The position numbers were made by a program, and so were the translations under genes. A DNA stretch of 64,000 bases. It comes from Roseobacter sp. Lineage in GTDB: Bacteria; Pseudomonadota; Alphaproteobacteria; Rhodobacterales; Rhodobacteraceae. A model generated the notes under the pieces. That model searched no databases, was not told the origin of the DNA, and saw only the letters and a program-made list of their open reading frames with translations. Shown piece after piece: positions 25,436 to 34,727 of this stretch (position 1 is its first letter; every line of letters begins with the position of its first letter). Location: contig JADFAE010000014.1 of the NCBI GenBank assembly GCA_015665415.1, positions 248,001-312,000 on the forward strand. The letters are read 5' to 3'.

Positions 25436-27798
25436 TGCGCATCTATCTCCATATTGGCCTCGAACATACCGGGGCCGAACGGCTGCAACAGATCATGGCC
25501 GACAAGCGCGAACAATTGCGCGGCAAGGGCGTGTTGTTTCCACGCGCCCCCGGGGCCAAGAACCACACCCGCCTGTTCATGGCGGTGACCGATCCTGACC
25601 ACATCGATCCTCTGCGCTACAACCGCGGCTTTATCACCGAGGAAAAGCAGGCGCGCCTGCGGCAGGTTCTGTCGGAAGATTTGCGCCGCGAGGTCGATCT
25701 GGCCCAGCCCGAGGTGCTGATCCTCTCGGCCACGCAGCTGGGCACCAAGCTGCACCGCTCAAGCGAACTGGAGCGACTGAAAGCGCTGCTGGAACCGCTC
25801 TCGGATGATATCCGCATTGTGGCCCATATCGATGGTCCAGCGCGCGCTCTGGCGCGACACTATGGGTCCCAGATCCTGGAAGGGCGCAACCGCGCCCTGA
25901 CCCAAGAGCTGGACCTGATGCAAGGCGACAACTGGTGGCAGGCGGCGCTGCAGACCGCCCCGCGGATCGATCCACAGGCCGGTCAATTCGAAGAAACCCA
26001 GATGGCCCCCTTCTGGCTCGATTACCCCGCCCTGCAGCACCATTGGGAGGGGGTCTTTGGTGCCGGTAGCCTCAGCTTCCGCCCCTATGACGAAGCGCTG
26101 TTTTTCAGCGCCGAAGCGCCCAGCGAGATCTGCGCCGCCTTTGACCTCCCCTCGCAGATCGGACGCAGCCCGCTGGGCAAACTCCCCGGCCAGCCCTCTG
26201 CGGCCTGGCTGGCGCGCAGCCGTCAGCTGAATGACCTGTTGCTGCAACTTCTGGCCCAGCGCAGCAAGATCCTGCCGCGTCAGCTGTGGCGCAGTTTCCT
26301 GAATGAAATCGCCATCGACGGTGCCCCCATCGACCCCGCCCAGCTGGCCTCGCTCACGGCCCACTTCGCCGCCTTCAATCAGGCACTTGCCGCCGCGCAT
26401 CCGGCCCTCGCGGCCGCCGATTTCGCCTGCGCGCCGACACCGCAAGATCACAGCGCCCCCTGGCAGGAAGCCGAGACCCAGCGGGGCTTTCGCGCCTCAC
26501 AGTATCTGTTGACCTTCATGCGCCGGATCAACAAGGCCACCAAGGAAGAGATGCAGAGCAAGGGCGCGGATCTGCAGGGCATGACAAAACCCAAACCCCC
26601 TGCAGGCGAGCAGCCCACCAAGGCCGCTCTGGCGGTGATGCCGCCGCTGGCGCTGGAAAACTTCGAGATGCTGCAGGGCTCTCCCTTCAAGCCACATAAT
26701 GACCTGGGCCAAAAAGGCGAAGATCTGCCGCAGCCCCCCTATAGCGAGATCCCCCCGCGGTCCCTGCCCGAGGGCAGCAGCGGCAATGTCATTGTCGGCT
26801 GTATGAAAAACGAAGCCCCCTATATTCTGGAATGGGTCGCCTATCACCGCGCCATGGGGGTGGATAATTTCCTGATCTACACCAATGGCTGCGAAGACGG
26901 CACCAGCGAGCTGCTGGACCGGTTGCAAGAGCTGGGCGTCCTGCAGCACCGCAACAATGACAACTGGAAGGGCAACTCGCCGCAGCAGCACGCGCTCAAC
27001 CAGTCCCTGAAAGAGCCGGTGATCCTCAATGCCGACTGGATCATCCATATCGATGTGGATGAATTCATCAATGTGCGCTGCGGCAATGGCACCCTGCAGG
27101 ATTTCTTTGACCGCGTCCCCGATGCCAGCAATGTGGCGATGACCTGGCGGCTGTTTGGCTCCAACGGGGTGACCCAGCTTAAGGATGAGTTTGTCACCGG
27201 CCAGTTTGACGCCTGCGCGCCAAAACACTGCCCCAAGCCGCATACGGTCTGGGGCTTCAAGACCATGTTCAAGAACATCGGTGCCTATCAGAAGATCAGC
27301 TGCCACCGCCCCAACAAGCTGGAGGAGCACCTGCGCGATCAGGTGAAATGGGTCAATGGCTCTGGCAAGGACATGACCAGCGAGGCCGCCGACAATGGCT
27401 GGCGCAATTCGCGCAAATCCATCGGCTATGATCTCATTCAGCTCAACCACTATGCCCTGCGCTCCGCCGAGAGCTTTCTGGTCAAGCGTCAGCGGGGGCG
27501 TGCGCTGCATGTGGATCGCTCCATCGGCATCAACTACTGGATCCGCATGGACTGGAACGACCACCGCGATGTCACGGTGCAGCGCAACCTGCCACGCCTG
27601 CAGGCTGAATACGACCGGCTGCTGCAGGACGATGCTTTGCAGAAATGGCATCAGGCGGGGCTGGCCTGGCATCGCGCCAAAGCGGATGAGCTGCATGGCA
27701 TGGAAGAATTCGAAGACCTGTACCAGCAGGCCCTGACCCTTAAACTGACCGCAACCGAACGCGTCGCCTATGCGCTGGCGCTAGACGTGGAGAGCTAA
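25435..27798 (+). CDS. fusion protein: sulfotransferase-like N-terminus and DxD glycosyltransferase C-terminus
   Basis: About 787 residues from the ATG at 25435, which overlaps the preceding stop. The start MRIYLHIGLEHTGAERLQQI aligns in form with the sulfotransferase opening IYLHIGLPKTGTTSLQ but has lost the PK and TT residues that hold PAPS. Residues 1-350 otherwise keep a sulfotransferase-like pattern. A proline-rich linker (about 382-448) leads to a second module with CMKNEAPYILEWV, DVDEF at 540-544 and the LNHYALRSAESFLVK block, that is, a glycosyltransferase like its neighbours. The N-terminal half is likely an acceptor-binding or inactive domain. It may tie glycan elongation to sulfation. 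Confidence 0.8.
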   Translation: MRIYLHIGLEHTGAERLQQIMADKREQLRGKGVLFPRAPGAKNHTRLFMAVTDPDHIDPLRYNRGFITEEKQARLRQVLSEDLRREVDLAQPEVLILSATQLGTKLHRSSELERLKALLEPLSDDIRIVAHIDGPARALARHYGSQILEGRNRALTQELDLMQGDNWWQAALQTAPRIDPQAGQFEETQMAPFWLDYPALQHHWEGVFGAGSLSFRPYDEALFFSAEAPSEICAAFDLPSQIGRSPLGKLPGQPSAAWLARSRQLNDLLLQLLAQRSKILPRQLWRSFLNEIAIDGAPIDPAQLASLTAHFAAFNQALAAAHPALAAADFACAPTPQDHSAPWQEAETQRGFRASQYLLTFMRRINKATKEEMQSKGADLQGMTKPKPPAGEQPTKAALAVMPPLALENFEMLQGSPFKPHNDLGQKGEDLPQPPYSEIPPRSLPEGSSGNVIVGCMKNEAPYILEWVAYHRAMGVDNFLIYTNGCEDGTSELLDRLQELGVLQHRNNDNWKGNSPQQHALNQSLKEPVILNADWIIHIDVDEFINVRCGNGTLQDFFDRVPDASNVAMTWRLFGSNGVTQLKDEFVTGQFDACAPKHCPKPHTVWGFKTMFKNIGAYQKISCHRPNKLEEHLRDQVKWVNGSGKDMTSEAADNGWRNSRKSIGYDLIQLNHYALRSAESFLVKRQRGRALHVDRSIGINYWIRMDWNDHRDVTVQRNLPRLQAEYDRLLQDDALQKWHQAGLAWHRAKADELHGMEEFEDLYQQALTLKLTATERVAYALALDVES

Positions 27799-27801
27799 GC
27801 C

Positions 27802-28491
27802 ATGAGTGAAGCCGCCGAAGTCCAGAAGACCTTGAAATGCCGGGGCATGCGTTTTCCACTGGACCGCGAGGTGCTGCCTCCACGCATCCGTACCCTGCTG
27901 CGGCAGGGCACCTATGAAGCCAAGGAGGCCGATGCGGTCAAGAAACTGGTGAAGGCCGACGACGTGGTGATGGAACTGGGCGCGGGCATCGGGTTCATGT
28001 CCACCTTGGTGGCCACCAAGACTCCAGCCAAATCCGTGCATTCCTTTGAGGCCAACCCGCAGCTGATGCCCTATATCGCCCAGGTGCATGCTTTGAACGG
28101 GGTGACAAACGCCCATGTCACCAATGCCGTTCTGGCGGACAGCGACGGCAGCTCGGCCTTTTATATCCGCAAGAATTTCCTCGCCTCTTCTTTGGATCCG
28201 ATGGAGGACGGCGAGGAATGCACCCGCGTCGAGGTCCCCACCCGCGACGTCAATGCGGTGATCGCAGAGCTACAGCCCAGCGTGCTGATCTGCGACATCG
28301 AAGGCGCCGAGGTCGATTTGCTGCCCAAGATGGATCTGACCACGCTGCGCGCCGTCGTCATCGAGACCCATCCGCAATGGATCGGCAAGGAGGGCATCCA
28401 AAAGATCTTTCGCTGTCTGGATGCTGCCGGATTGGTGTTCTTTCCGCGCTGGTCCCACGGCAAAGTCGCCGTGTTCCGGTCAGATTGGTAA
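27802..28491 (+). CDS. FkbM family methyltransferase
   Basis: SAM-dependent O-methyltransferase of 229 residues, three bases after the previous stop. The SAM site is VVMELGAGIGFMSTLVA, with the acidic residue in VHSFEANPQLMPYI and the FkbM-type VLICDIEGAEVDLLP motif. FkbM proteins methylate sugars or polyketide hydroxyls. In this cluster it probably caps or decorates the glycan. It ends four bases before the next ATG. Confidence 0.88.
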   Translation: MSEAAEVQKTLKCRGMRFPLDREVLPPRIRTLLRQGTYEAKEADAVKKLVKADDVVMELGAGIGFMSTLVATKTPAKSVHSFEANPQLMPYIAQVHALNGVTNAHVTNAVLADSDGSSAFYIRKNFLASSLDPMEDGEECTRVEVPTRDVNAVIAELQPSVLICDIEGAEVDLLPKMDLTTLRAVVIETHPQWIGKEGIQKIFRCLDAAGLVFFPRWSHGKVAVFRSDW

Positions 28492-28494
28492 GTG

Positions 28495-29574
28495 ATGCGC
28501 TTTCTGGCGATCCTCACCGTTCGAAACGAAGGGGCCTTCCTGTTGGAATGGCTGGCCCATCATCGCACCGTGGGGTTCACCGATTTTCTGGTCTTCTCCA
28601 ACGATTGCCAGGATGGCACCGACGAGATCCTGGACCAGCTCGACGCCATGGGCGAACTCACCCATGTGCGAAACGACGGCCCCTATGGCAAGGGCGGCAT
28701 CCAGTTCACCGCGATGAAACTGGCCGACAAACACCCGCTGGTGAAGCAGGCCGATTGGATCATGGCGTTGGATATCGATGAATTCGTCAATATCAAGACC
28801 GGCGATGGCACCCTGTCCGCGCTGCTGGACGCCCTGCCCCAGGCGGATGCTGTAACCCTCACCTGGCGGCTCTTTGGCAATGCCGACATCCTGCGGTTCG
28901 AAGACAGCCCAGTGACCGAGACTTTCCGTCGCTGCGCGCCTGCGGTGATGCATTGGCCCTGGCGCGCCTCGATGTTCAAGACCCTGTTTCGCAACAATGG
29001 CACCTACCGCAAGATCGGCGTGCATCGCCCCCGCAACGTCAAAGATGAAGCCCGGCTGGACAGCTTTCGTTGGTTCGACTGCGAGGGGCGCGAACTGGGC
29101 GAGGCCTTCAAGACCCGGCGGCTGTTTTCCAATTATGGCCGCGACAACTATGGCCTGGCGCAGCTCAACCACTACGCGCTTGGCAGCATGGAGAGCTTTG
29201 TCCTCAAAGCTGCCCGTGGCCGCGCCGTGCATTCGGATCATATGCTGGGGGTCGACTACTGGGTCGAACGCAATTTCAACACCGAAACCGACCTCTCCAT
29301 CAATCGCTACCAAGCTGCACGCCAGACCCTGACAGAGGCCCTGCTAAAACACGCCAAACTGCAGAAACTCCACACAGAAACAGTAGCTTGGCGCCACCAA
29401 ACTTTTCGCCATCTGATGCAACAAGAACCCTATCGCGCCCTATTTGCCCGCCTTCTGATGACGCCGCCCTCGCGCCCCATCAATGCCGAAACCGCGCGGA
29501 CCCTGACCAATTTTGCCAACATGGGCCGCAAAGCCAAGGCGACAGCGCCCGACCGCTCAGATACGGCGGATTAA
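28495..29574 (+). CDS. family 2-like glycosyltransferase (DxD type)
   Basis: About 359 residues (ATG 28495; a GTG three bases earlier is also possible). It opens MRFLAILTVRNEGAFLLEWL, has VFSNDCQDGTDEILDQL, DIDEF at 93-97, and LNHYALGSMESFVLK later. It is clearly a paralogue of the first glycosyltransferase and of the fusion's C-terminal half. Last gene of the tight unit. The C-terminus is lysine/arginine rich and lacks a membrane anchor. Specificity is unknown. Confidence 0.85.
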   Translation: MRFLAILTVRNEGAFLLEWLAHHRTVGFTDFLVFSNDCQDGTDEILDQLDAMGELTHVRNDGPYGKGGIQFTAMKLADKHPLVKQADWIMALDIDEFVNIKTGDGTLSALLDALPQADAVTLTWRLFGNADILRFEDSPVTETFRRCAPAVMHWPWRASMFKTLFRNNGTYRKIGVHRPRNVKDEARLDSFRWFDCEGRELGEAFKTRRLFSNYGRDNYGLAQLNHYALGSMESFVLKAARGRAVHSDHMLGVDYWVERNFNTETDLSINRYQAARQTLTEALLKHAKLQKLHTETVAWRHQTFRHLMQQEPYRALFARLLMTPPSRPINAETARTLTNFANMGRKAKATAPDRSDTAD

Positions 29575-29751
29575 CCGCCCTTTGATCTGGCAAAGCTGAC
29601 CTGGCCCACCCCGCCAGAACTAGGCATTTTCCCACAAGCCACCCCACAAGAGCCGACAAAGTGGCCAGAGTTTTTCCCATTTTGGCCGCATTCCTTGCCT
29701 AGATCTTAGCTCTGAGGATCGCTGTCGTGGTCAGTGTAAGGGATATGGGCA

Positions 29752-30708
29752 ATGCAAGAAAACCTCGAGATCTTGGACGAGGACCTCTCCGGTCTGAAAC
29801 CTGCCCAATGGGAACAGCGGCTGGCCGCCATCACCGAAGAGCTGGGCATGTTCCAGGCGCTGGACAAGAAACACTGTGCCACCTTTCTGGATCAGGGCAA
29901 TACGCTGCTGGTCACCTTTGAAACCGTGCAGGGCGTCCATAACCTGTCAAAACTGGCGCAACCGCTGGGCTTTGACATGGTCAAGAAAGAGGGCTGGTCG
30001 CATCTGGGCCTGCTGTCGAGTGGCGACACCTGGTTTCGCAGCGAACGCGTCTATGGCTTTTTTGACCAGCTGATCGACGATGGATTCTTTGACGAATTCG
30101 ACAGTGTGATCTTTTACGGTGCCGGCCCCTGTGGCTATGCCGCTGCCGCCTATTCGGTGGCCGCCCCCGGAGCCAAGGTTGTCGCCATCCAGCCCCAGGC
30201 CACGCTGGATCCCCGCATGACAGAATGGGATGATCGTTTTGTCGAGATGCGACGCACCTCTTTCACGGATCGCTATGGCTATGCCCCCGACATGCTGGAT
30301 GCGGCCGAACAGGTGCATGTGCTTTATGACCCCTATGAGCGGCTGGATGCGATGCATGCAGCGCTCTTTGCGCGCAAAAATGTCGCCCGGCTGCGGGTTC
30401 CCAATCTCGGTGATGCGGTTCAGACCCGCGTGATCGAAATGGAGATCCTGCACCCGATCCTGGAGCTGGCAGCCAAGGGACAACTGAGCGAGGCTGCCTT
30501 TGCCCGCCTCTATCGCGCCCGCCGTGAAAACTCGGCCTATCTGCGCGCATTGATGGGGCGGCTGGATCTGACCGACCGGCCCTATCTGCAGGTCTTGCTG
30601 TGCCGCAATGTGATCTCCCGGTTGCGCGCCCCACGGTTCCGCAGCCGCCTGCAGAAGCTCGAACAACGCGCCGCAGATGGCGATTTCGAACTGCCGTCAA
30701 CCCTGTAA
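29752..30708 (+). CDS. alpha/beta-hydrolase-like protein of unknown function
   Basis: About 318 residues. The centre FDSVIFYGAGPCGYAAAAYS followed by APGAKVVAIQPQATLDPR has the shape of the nucleophile elbow and following strand of an alpha/beta hydrolase, but the expected serine (GxSxGG) is replaced (GAGPCGY), leaving the neighbouring Cys as a possible nucleophile. The rest of the N-terminal half (NTLLVTFETVQGVHNLSKLA) resembles proteins found with roseobacter glycan genes. No PP-loop or CxxC is present, so the label PAPS reductase that I recall for relatives is not supported. Follows the glycan cluster by 177 bases. Confidence 0.6.
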   Translation: MQENLEILDEDLSGLKPAQWEQRLAAITEELGMFQALDKKHCATFLDQGNTLLVTFETVQGVHNLSKLAQPLGFDMVKKEGWSHLGLLSSGDTWFRSERVYGFFDQLIDDGFFDEFDSVIFYGAGPCGYAAAAYSVAAPGAKVVAIQPQATLDPRMTEWDDRFVEMRRTSFTDRYGYAPDMLDAAEQVHVLYDPYERLDAMHAALFARKNVARLRVPNLGDAVQTRVIEMEILHPILELAAKGQLSEAAFARLYRARRENSAYLRALMGRLDLTDRPYLQVLLCRNVISRLRAPRFRSRLQKLEQRAADGDFELPSTL

Positions 30709-30840
30709 TCCGGACCCACGGCGACCCGCACCCGCAGGGCGGCGGCCCATCCCCCCCTGCCTGACAAAATCGCGCCTGCACGGCGGCAAGTCTTGTTGCG
30801 ACTTCTTTCCCTTTGATCTGTCTTGTGCTAACGCGACGCC

Positions 30841-31893
30841 ATGACCCAGAACATTTCCCAGACGCTCACGCTGACCCGCCCCGACGACTGGCATTTGCAC
30901 CTGCGCGATGGCGCGATGTTGCAGGCCGTGCTGCCCGAAACCGCCCGTGATTTTGGCCGCGCCATCATCATGCCGAACCTGGTGCCGCCGGTGGTGACCG
31001 GAGCCCAGGCCGCGGCTTACCGCGATCGCATTCTGGCCGCCCTGCCCCAGGGCATGGATTTCGCACCGCTGATGACGCTTTATCTCACCGAGGACACCGA
31101 TCCGGCGGATGTTGCCGCCGCCCATGCCTCAGGTCTGGTCAAAGCGGTCAAGCTCTACCCTGCCGGGGCCACCACCAATTCCAGCAGCGGCGTCAGCAAC
31201 TTTGACACTGTGCGCCCCGTGCTGGAAAAAATGGCCGAAATCGGCCTGCCACTTTGCACCCACGGTGAGGTCACCGACCACGACATCGACATCTTTGACC
31301 GCGAAGCGGTCTTTATCGACCGGGTGCTGGATCCGATCCGCCGCGCCACCCCCGGCCTGCGCGTGGTGATGGAGCATATCACCACCGCCAACGCCGCCGA
31401 TTATGTCGCCAGCCAGGATCAGGATCTGGGGGCCACCATCACCACCCATCACCTGATCATCAACCGCAACCACATCCTGGTGGGCGGCATCAAACCCCAT
31501 TACTATTGCCTGCCGGTGGCCAAGCGCGAAGAACACCGCCTGGCGCTGCGCGCCGCTGCGACCTCTGGCGACGCCCGTTTCTTCCTGGGCACGGATAGCG
31601 CGCCGCATATCGACCCCGCCAAGGAAAGCGGCTGCGGCTGTGCCGGCTGTTTCACCGCCACCAACACCATGCCGCTCTTGGCCCATGTCTTTGAAGAAGA
31701 CGGCAAGCTGGAGAACCTGGAAAAATTTGCCAGCCAAAACGGCCCCTCCTTCTATCGCCTCCCGGAAAACACTGCCAAGCTTACATTGCAGAAATCAGAT
31801 CAAGCCACCAAGTTCCCGGCCAAGATCCACAGCGATGACGGACCCGTCACCGTCTTTGACCCCGGTTTCCCAATCTACTGGTCGGTGGCCTGA
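30841..31893 (+). CDS. pyrC: dihydroorotase
   Basis: Third step of pyrimidine synthesis: carbamoyl-aspartate to dihydroorotate. 350 residues, the length of the short class II enzyme. The metal ligands are in [15 protein letters not shown] (HxH near residue 17), the carboxylated lysine in [17 protein letters not shown], the histidines in [31 protein letters not shown] and the aspartate in [10 protein letters not shown]-terminal [10 protein letters not shown] is typical. It is followed by pyrE after 92 bases. Confidence 0.95.
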   Translation: MTQNISQTLTLTRPDDWHLHLRDGAMLQAVLPETARDFGRAIIMPNLVPPVVTGAQAAAYRDRILAALPQGMDFAPLMTLYLTEDTDPADVAAAHASGLVKAVKLYPAGATTNSSSGVSNFDTVRPVLEKMAEIGLPLCTHGEVTDHDIDIFDREAVFIDRVLDPIRRATPGLRVVMEHITTANAADYVASQDQDLGATITTHHLIINRNHILVGGIKPHYYCLPVAKREEHRLALRAAATSGDARFFLGTDSAPHIDPAKESGCGCAGCFTATNTMPLLAHVFEEDGKLENLEKFASQNGPSFYRLPENTAKLTLQKSDQATKFPAKIHSDDGPVTVFDPGFPIYWSVA

Positions 31894-31914
31894 TCTATCC
31901 TCCGCCTGATTTCA

Positions 31915-31960
31915 CTTTCTCCCAAATACCTCCGCCGGAGGCTCCTGCCCTTGCCTCTGG
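31915..31960. repeat. intergenic roseobacter-type element (CCTCCGCCGGAGG variant)
   Basis: TCCCAAATACCTCCGCCGGAGGC lies between pyrC and pyrE. CCTCCGCCGGAGG is a near-palindrome next to an AAATA box, the same layout as elements at 15210-15240, 38850-38880, 39515-39590 and 53490-53545. Confidence 0.5.
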
Positions 31961-31985
31961 CACCCAAGCTCTCGAAGGATATGCC

Positions 31986-32666
31986 ATGATCCCGACCTCC
32001 TACCCCACCGCCGAAGAAATTGCCCGCCTCTCTGCCCGGATGCTGCTGGAGATCGGCGCAGTGAATTTCAATGCGCGCGAGCCCTATACCCTGGCCTCCG
32101 GCCTGCCCTCGCCCAGCTATGTTGATTGCCGCAAGCTGATCTCCTTCCCGCGCATTCGCACCACCTTGATGGATTTTCTGACCATCACCGTGATGCGCAA
32201 CGCCGGGTTCGAGGCCTTTGACAATATCGCCGGGGGCGAGACCGCAGGTATCCCCTTTGGCGCCCTGGTGGCAGAGCGCATGGCACTGCCGATGACCTAT
32301 GTGCGCAAGAAACCCAAAGGCTATGGCAAGAATGCCCGCATCGAAGGCGTGATGACGGAGGACCAGCGGGTGCTGCTGGTCGAAGACATGACCACCGATG
32401 GCGGCTCGAAACTCTCCTTTGTGGACGCGATCCGCGAAACCGGTGCCAGCTGCGGCCACACCGCGGTGATCTTCTATTATGATATCTTCCCCGAAACCAC
32501 CAAACGTCTGGGCGACCACGGCGTCGAGCTGCATTACCTGTGCACCTGGTGGGATGTTCTGGCTGAAGCCAAGGCACAAGAGGCCTTTGACGAAGAAACC
32601 CTGAGCGAGGTCGAGGCCTTCCTCAAGGATCCGCGCGCCTGGCAAGAGGCCAACAAAAAAGGCTAA
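31986..32666 (+). CDS. pyrE: orotate phosphoribosyltransferase
   Basis: Makes orotidylate from orotate and PRPP. 226 residues, the alphaproteobacterial length. The PRPP-binding motif is [13 protein letters not shown], the catalytic loop lysines are in [18 protein letters not shown], and the orotate-binding [20 protein letters not shown] is present near residue 40. Shares direction with pyrC. A terminator-like hairpin follows. Confidence 0.95.
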   Translation: MIPTSYPTAEEIARLSARMLLEIGAVNFNAREPYTLASGLPSPSYVDCRKLISFPRIRTTLMDFLTITVMRNAGFEAFDNIAGGETAGIPFGALVAERMALPMTYVRKKPKGYGKNARIEGVMTEDQRVLLVEDMTTDGGSKLSFVDAIRETGASCGHTAVIFYYDIFPETTKRLGDHGVELHYLCTWWDVLAEAKAQEAFDEETLSEVEAFLKDPRAWQEANKKG

Positions 32667-32694
32667 GACGCAAAAACATGCCGATTGCGTCCAG

Positions 32695-32722
32695 GGTCGC
32701 CTCCGTCACGGGGCGGCCTTTT
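32695..32722 (+). terminator. terminator after pyrE
   Basis: GGTCGCC / GGCGGCC stem of seven pairs (one G-T) with a ten-base loop and four T residues. It lies 29 bases after the pyrE stop. Confidence 0.55.
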
Positions 32723-32747
32723 CCATGACAGGCCTGGGATTTGTGCA

Positions 32748-32819
32748 AAATTCGCGCAAATAACCCACAGGCGCGCCCGGCTTATCCACAGAATTTCCCG
32801 ATACCAAATTCGGGCAAAT
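32748..32819 (+). promoter_or_regulatory. DnaA box and direct repeats upstream of dnaB
   Basis: A perfect DnaA box TTATCCACA is at 32782-32790, flanked by AAATTCGCGCAAAT (32748-32761) and AAATTCGGGCAAAT (32806-32819), 13 of 14 bases identical. A weaker TAACCCACA is at 32761-32769. The dnaB ATG is 38 bases further on. Confidence 0.6.
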
Positions 32820-32856
32820 GGCTTTACTACTACCGCTCAAACCAAAGAGAGCAGCA

Positions 32857-34476
32857 ATGAACGATATTCCCCCCAGCGCCCCCCTGCCGGATGAAATGCC
32901 GGATCACATCTCCAGCGAGATGCCCGATGAGATGGCGCAGGACCAGATGCAGGCCATGGGGGATATTCCCGCCAGCCAGGCCCTTGCCCCGGCCCAGGGA
33001 CAGGGCATGATGGTTGCAAAAGCGGCCGCCGAGCAGATCGAGCTGCCCCATTCGGTTGAGGCAGAACAACAGCTTCTGGGCGCGATCCTGACCAACAACG
33101 ACGTCTATGACCGCATCGCCTCGATCATCAATGCCAGTCATTTCTATGATCCGGTCCACACCCGGATCTACGAAATCGCCGCCGCCCGGATCTCCAAGAA
33201 CGCCCTGGCCTCGCCGGTCACCCTCAAGGCCTTTATGGAGGATGACGAAGGCCTCAAGGAGCTTGGCGGCCCGGCCTATCTGGCGAAACTGGCCAGCTCT
33301 TCGATCTCGGCCTTTGCGGTGCGCGACTATGCGCAGATGATCTATGATCTGGCGATCCGGCGCGAGCTGATTGCCCTGGGGCAAAGCATCGCCGACAAGG
33401 CCCGCCGGGTTGATGTCGCCTCGGAACCCAAAGAACAGATCGTCGAGGCGGAACAATCGCTCTATCAGCTGGCGGAACAGGGCCAGACCGAAAGCGGTTT
33501 CAAAAGCTTCCTCAAGGCGGTGACCGAGGCGGTCAATGTCACCAATGAGGCCTATCAGCGCGGCGGCGGCATGGCCGGTGTCTCCACCGGTCTCGCCGAT
33601 CTTGACAAACAACTTGGCGGCTTGCACCCCTCGGATCTTTTGATCCTGGCGGGTCGACCCTCGATGGGGAAAACCTCGCTGGCCACCAACATCGCCTTCA
33701 ACGTCGCCAAGGCCTATAAGAAGGGCACCAAACCGGACGGGTCCGAAGGCGCAATCGATGGCGGCGTGGTTGGGTTCTTCAGCCTCGAGATGTCAGCGGA
33801 ACAGCTGGCGGGCCGGGTTCTGGCCGAAGCAAGCGAGATTTCCAGCCACAAGATCCGTCAGGGCGACATGACCGAGGGTGAATTCCGCCGCTTTGTCCAG
33901 GCCGCCAAGGATCTGGAAAGCTGCCCGCTGTTCATCGATGACACGCCCGCCTTGCCGATCTCGCAGCTGGCCGCGCGGGCACGACGCCTGAAGCGAACCC
34001 ATGGGCTGGATGTGCTGGTGATCGACTACCTGCAGCTGTGCCGCGGCATGGCCGAAAACCGGGTCAACGAGATCGCTGAGATCTCCATGGGGATGAAGGC
34101 CATCGCCAAAGAGTTGCAGATCCCGGTGATTGCCCTGTCGCAGCTGTCGCGTCAGGTGGAAAACCGCGAAGACAAACGCCCGCAGCTGTCTGACTTGCGC
34201 GAATCCGGCTCGATCGAACAGGATGCGGACGTGGTGATGTTTGTGTTCCGCGAGGAATACTACAAGGAACGCGAAAAGCCCGGCGATCATGAACTGGACA
34301 AGATGGAAGAGTGGAAAACCGCCATGGAACGCCTGCACGCCAAGGCCGAAGTCATCGTCGGCAAGCAGCGTCACGGCCCCATCGGCACGGTAGAGCTGTC
34401 ATTCACCGCCGAATTCACCCGTTTTGGCAATCTGGCCAAGGAATGGCAGAACGGCCCACGCGAAGACGAGTACTAA
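32857..34476 (+). CDS. dnaB: replicative DNA helicase
   Basis: Hexameric helicase that unwinds DNA at the fork. About 539 residues from the ATG at 32857 (MNDIPPSAPLPDEMP); the frame opens earlier, but the DnaA box and flanking repeats occupy that space. A long acidic, methionine-rich extension (residues 1-60) precedes the DnaB N-terminal domain (LPHSVEAEQQLLGAILTNND). The helicase core has Walker A AGRPSMGKTSLATN, Walker B DVLVIDYLQL and the QLSRQVENR loop. The extension is longer than in E. coli and may bind a partner. Confidence 0.95.
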   Translation: MNDIPPSAPLPDEMPDHISSEMPDEMAQDQMQAMGDIPASQALAPAQGQGMMVAKAAAEQIELPHSVEAEQQLLGAILTNNDVYDRIASIINASHFYDPVHTRIYEIAAARISKNALASPVTLKAFMEDDEGLKELGGPAYLAKLASSSISAFAVRDYAQMIYDLAIRRELIALGQSIADKARRVDVASEPKEQIVEAEQSLYQLAEQGQTESGFKSFLKAVTEAVNVTNEAYQRGGGMAGVSTGLADLDKQLGGLHPSDLLILAGRPSMGKTSLATNIAFNVAKAYKKGTKPDGSEGAIDGGVVGFFSLEMSAEQLAGRVLAEASEISSHKIRQGDMTEGEFRRFVQAAKDLESCPLFIDDTPALPISQLAARARRLKRTHGLDVLVIDYLQLCRGMAENRVNEIAEISMGMKAIAKELQIPVIALSQLSRQVENREDKRPQLSDLRESGSIEQDADVVMFVFREEYYKEREKPGDHELDKMEEWKTAMERLHAKAEVIVGKQRHGPIGTVELSFTAEFTRFGNLAKEWQNGPREDEY

Positions 34477-34499
34477 TCCAGGCCAGTCACCGTGTAAGA

Positions 34500-34615
34500 A
34501 AAATCACAGGGCAGCGCCTGACCCTGGGTGGGTGCGAAAGTGCCCTCCCGTGGGGAGGCTCGGGCGCTGCCTGGCGTTCCGGCGGGTGGAGCCTCCCTGA
34601 CCGCACCTCTCCTTC
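34500..34615. repeat. intergenic GC-rich inverted-repeat element
   Basis: GGGAGGCTC (34554-34562) and GAGCCTCCC enclose GGGCGCTGCCTGGCG and CCGGCGGGTGG, so the whole folds as one long hairpin with internal structure. It looks like a REP-type extragenic element. It lies in the 251-bp gap between dnaB and the DUF5071 gene; nothing else is seen there. Confidence 0.5.
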
Positions 34616-34727
34616 CTGTCTGCCAATTGACAAACTAAAAGCGATGCACGTCTCCTAAATTGGCTTTTTGGTCAATGTCTGCTTCGAGCCCATTGTGGCG
34701 TTCGCATATCGTGACTAGCTTAGAAAC

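Noticed and set aside
26497-27696. 399-residue minus-strand frame opposite the fusion protein
   Set aside because: Antisense to a gene with strong DVDEF and LNHYALRS motifs; no ribosome site or family recognised.
29752-30708. PAPS reductase call
   Set aside because: No PP-loop (SGGKDS-type) or cysteine ligands; cysH is already at 10208.
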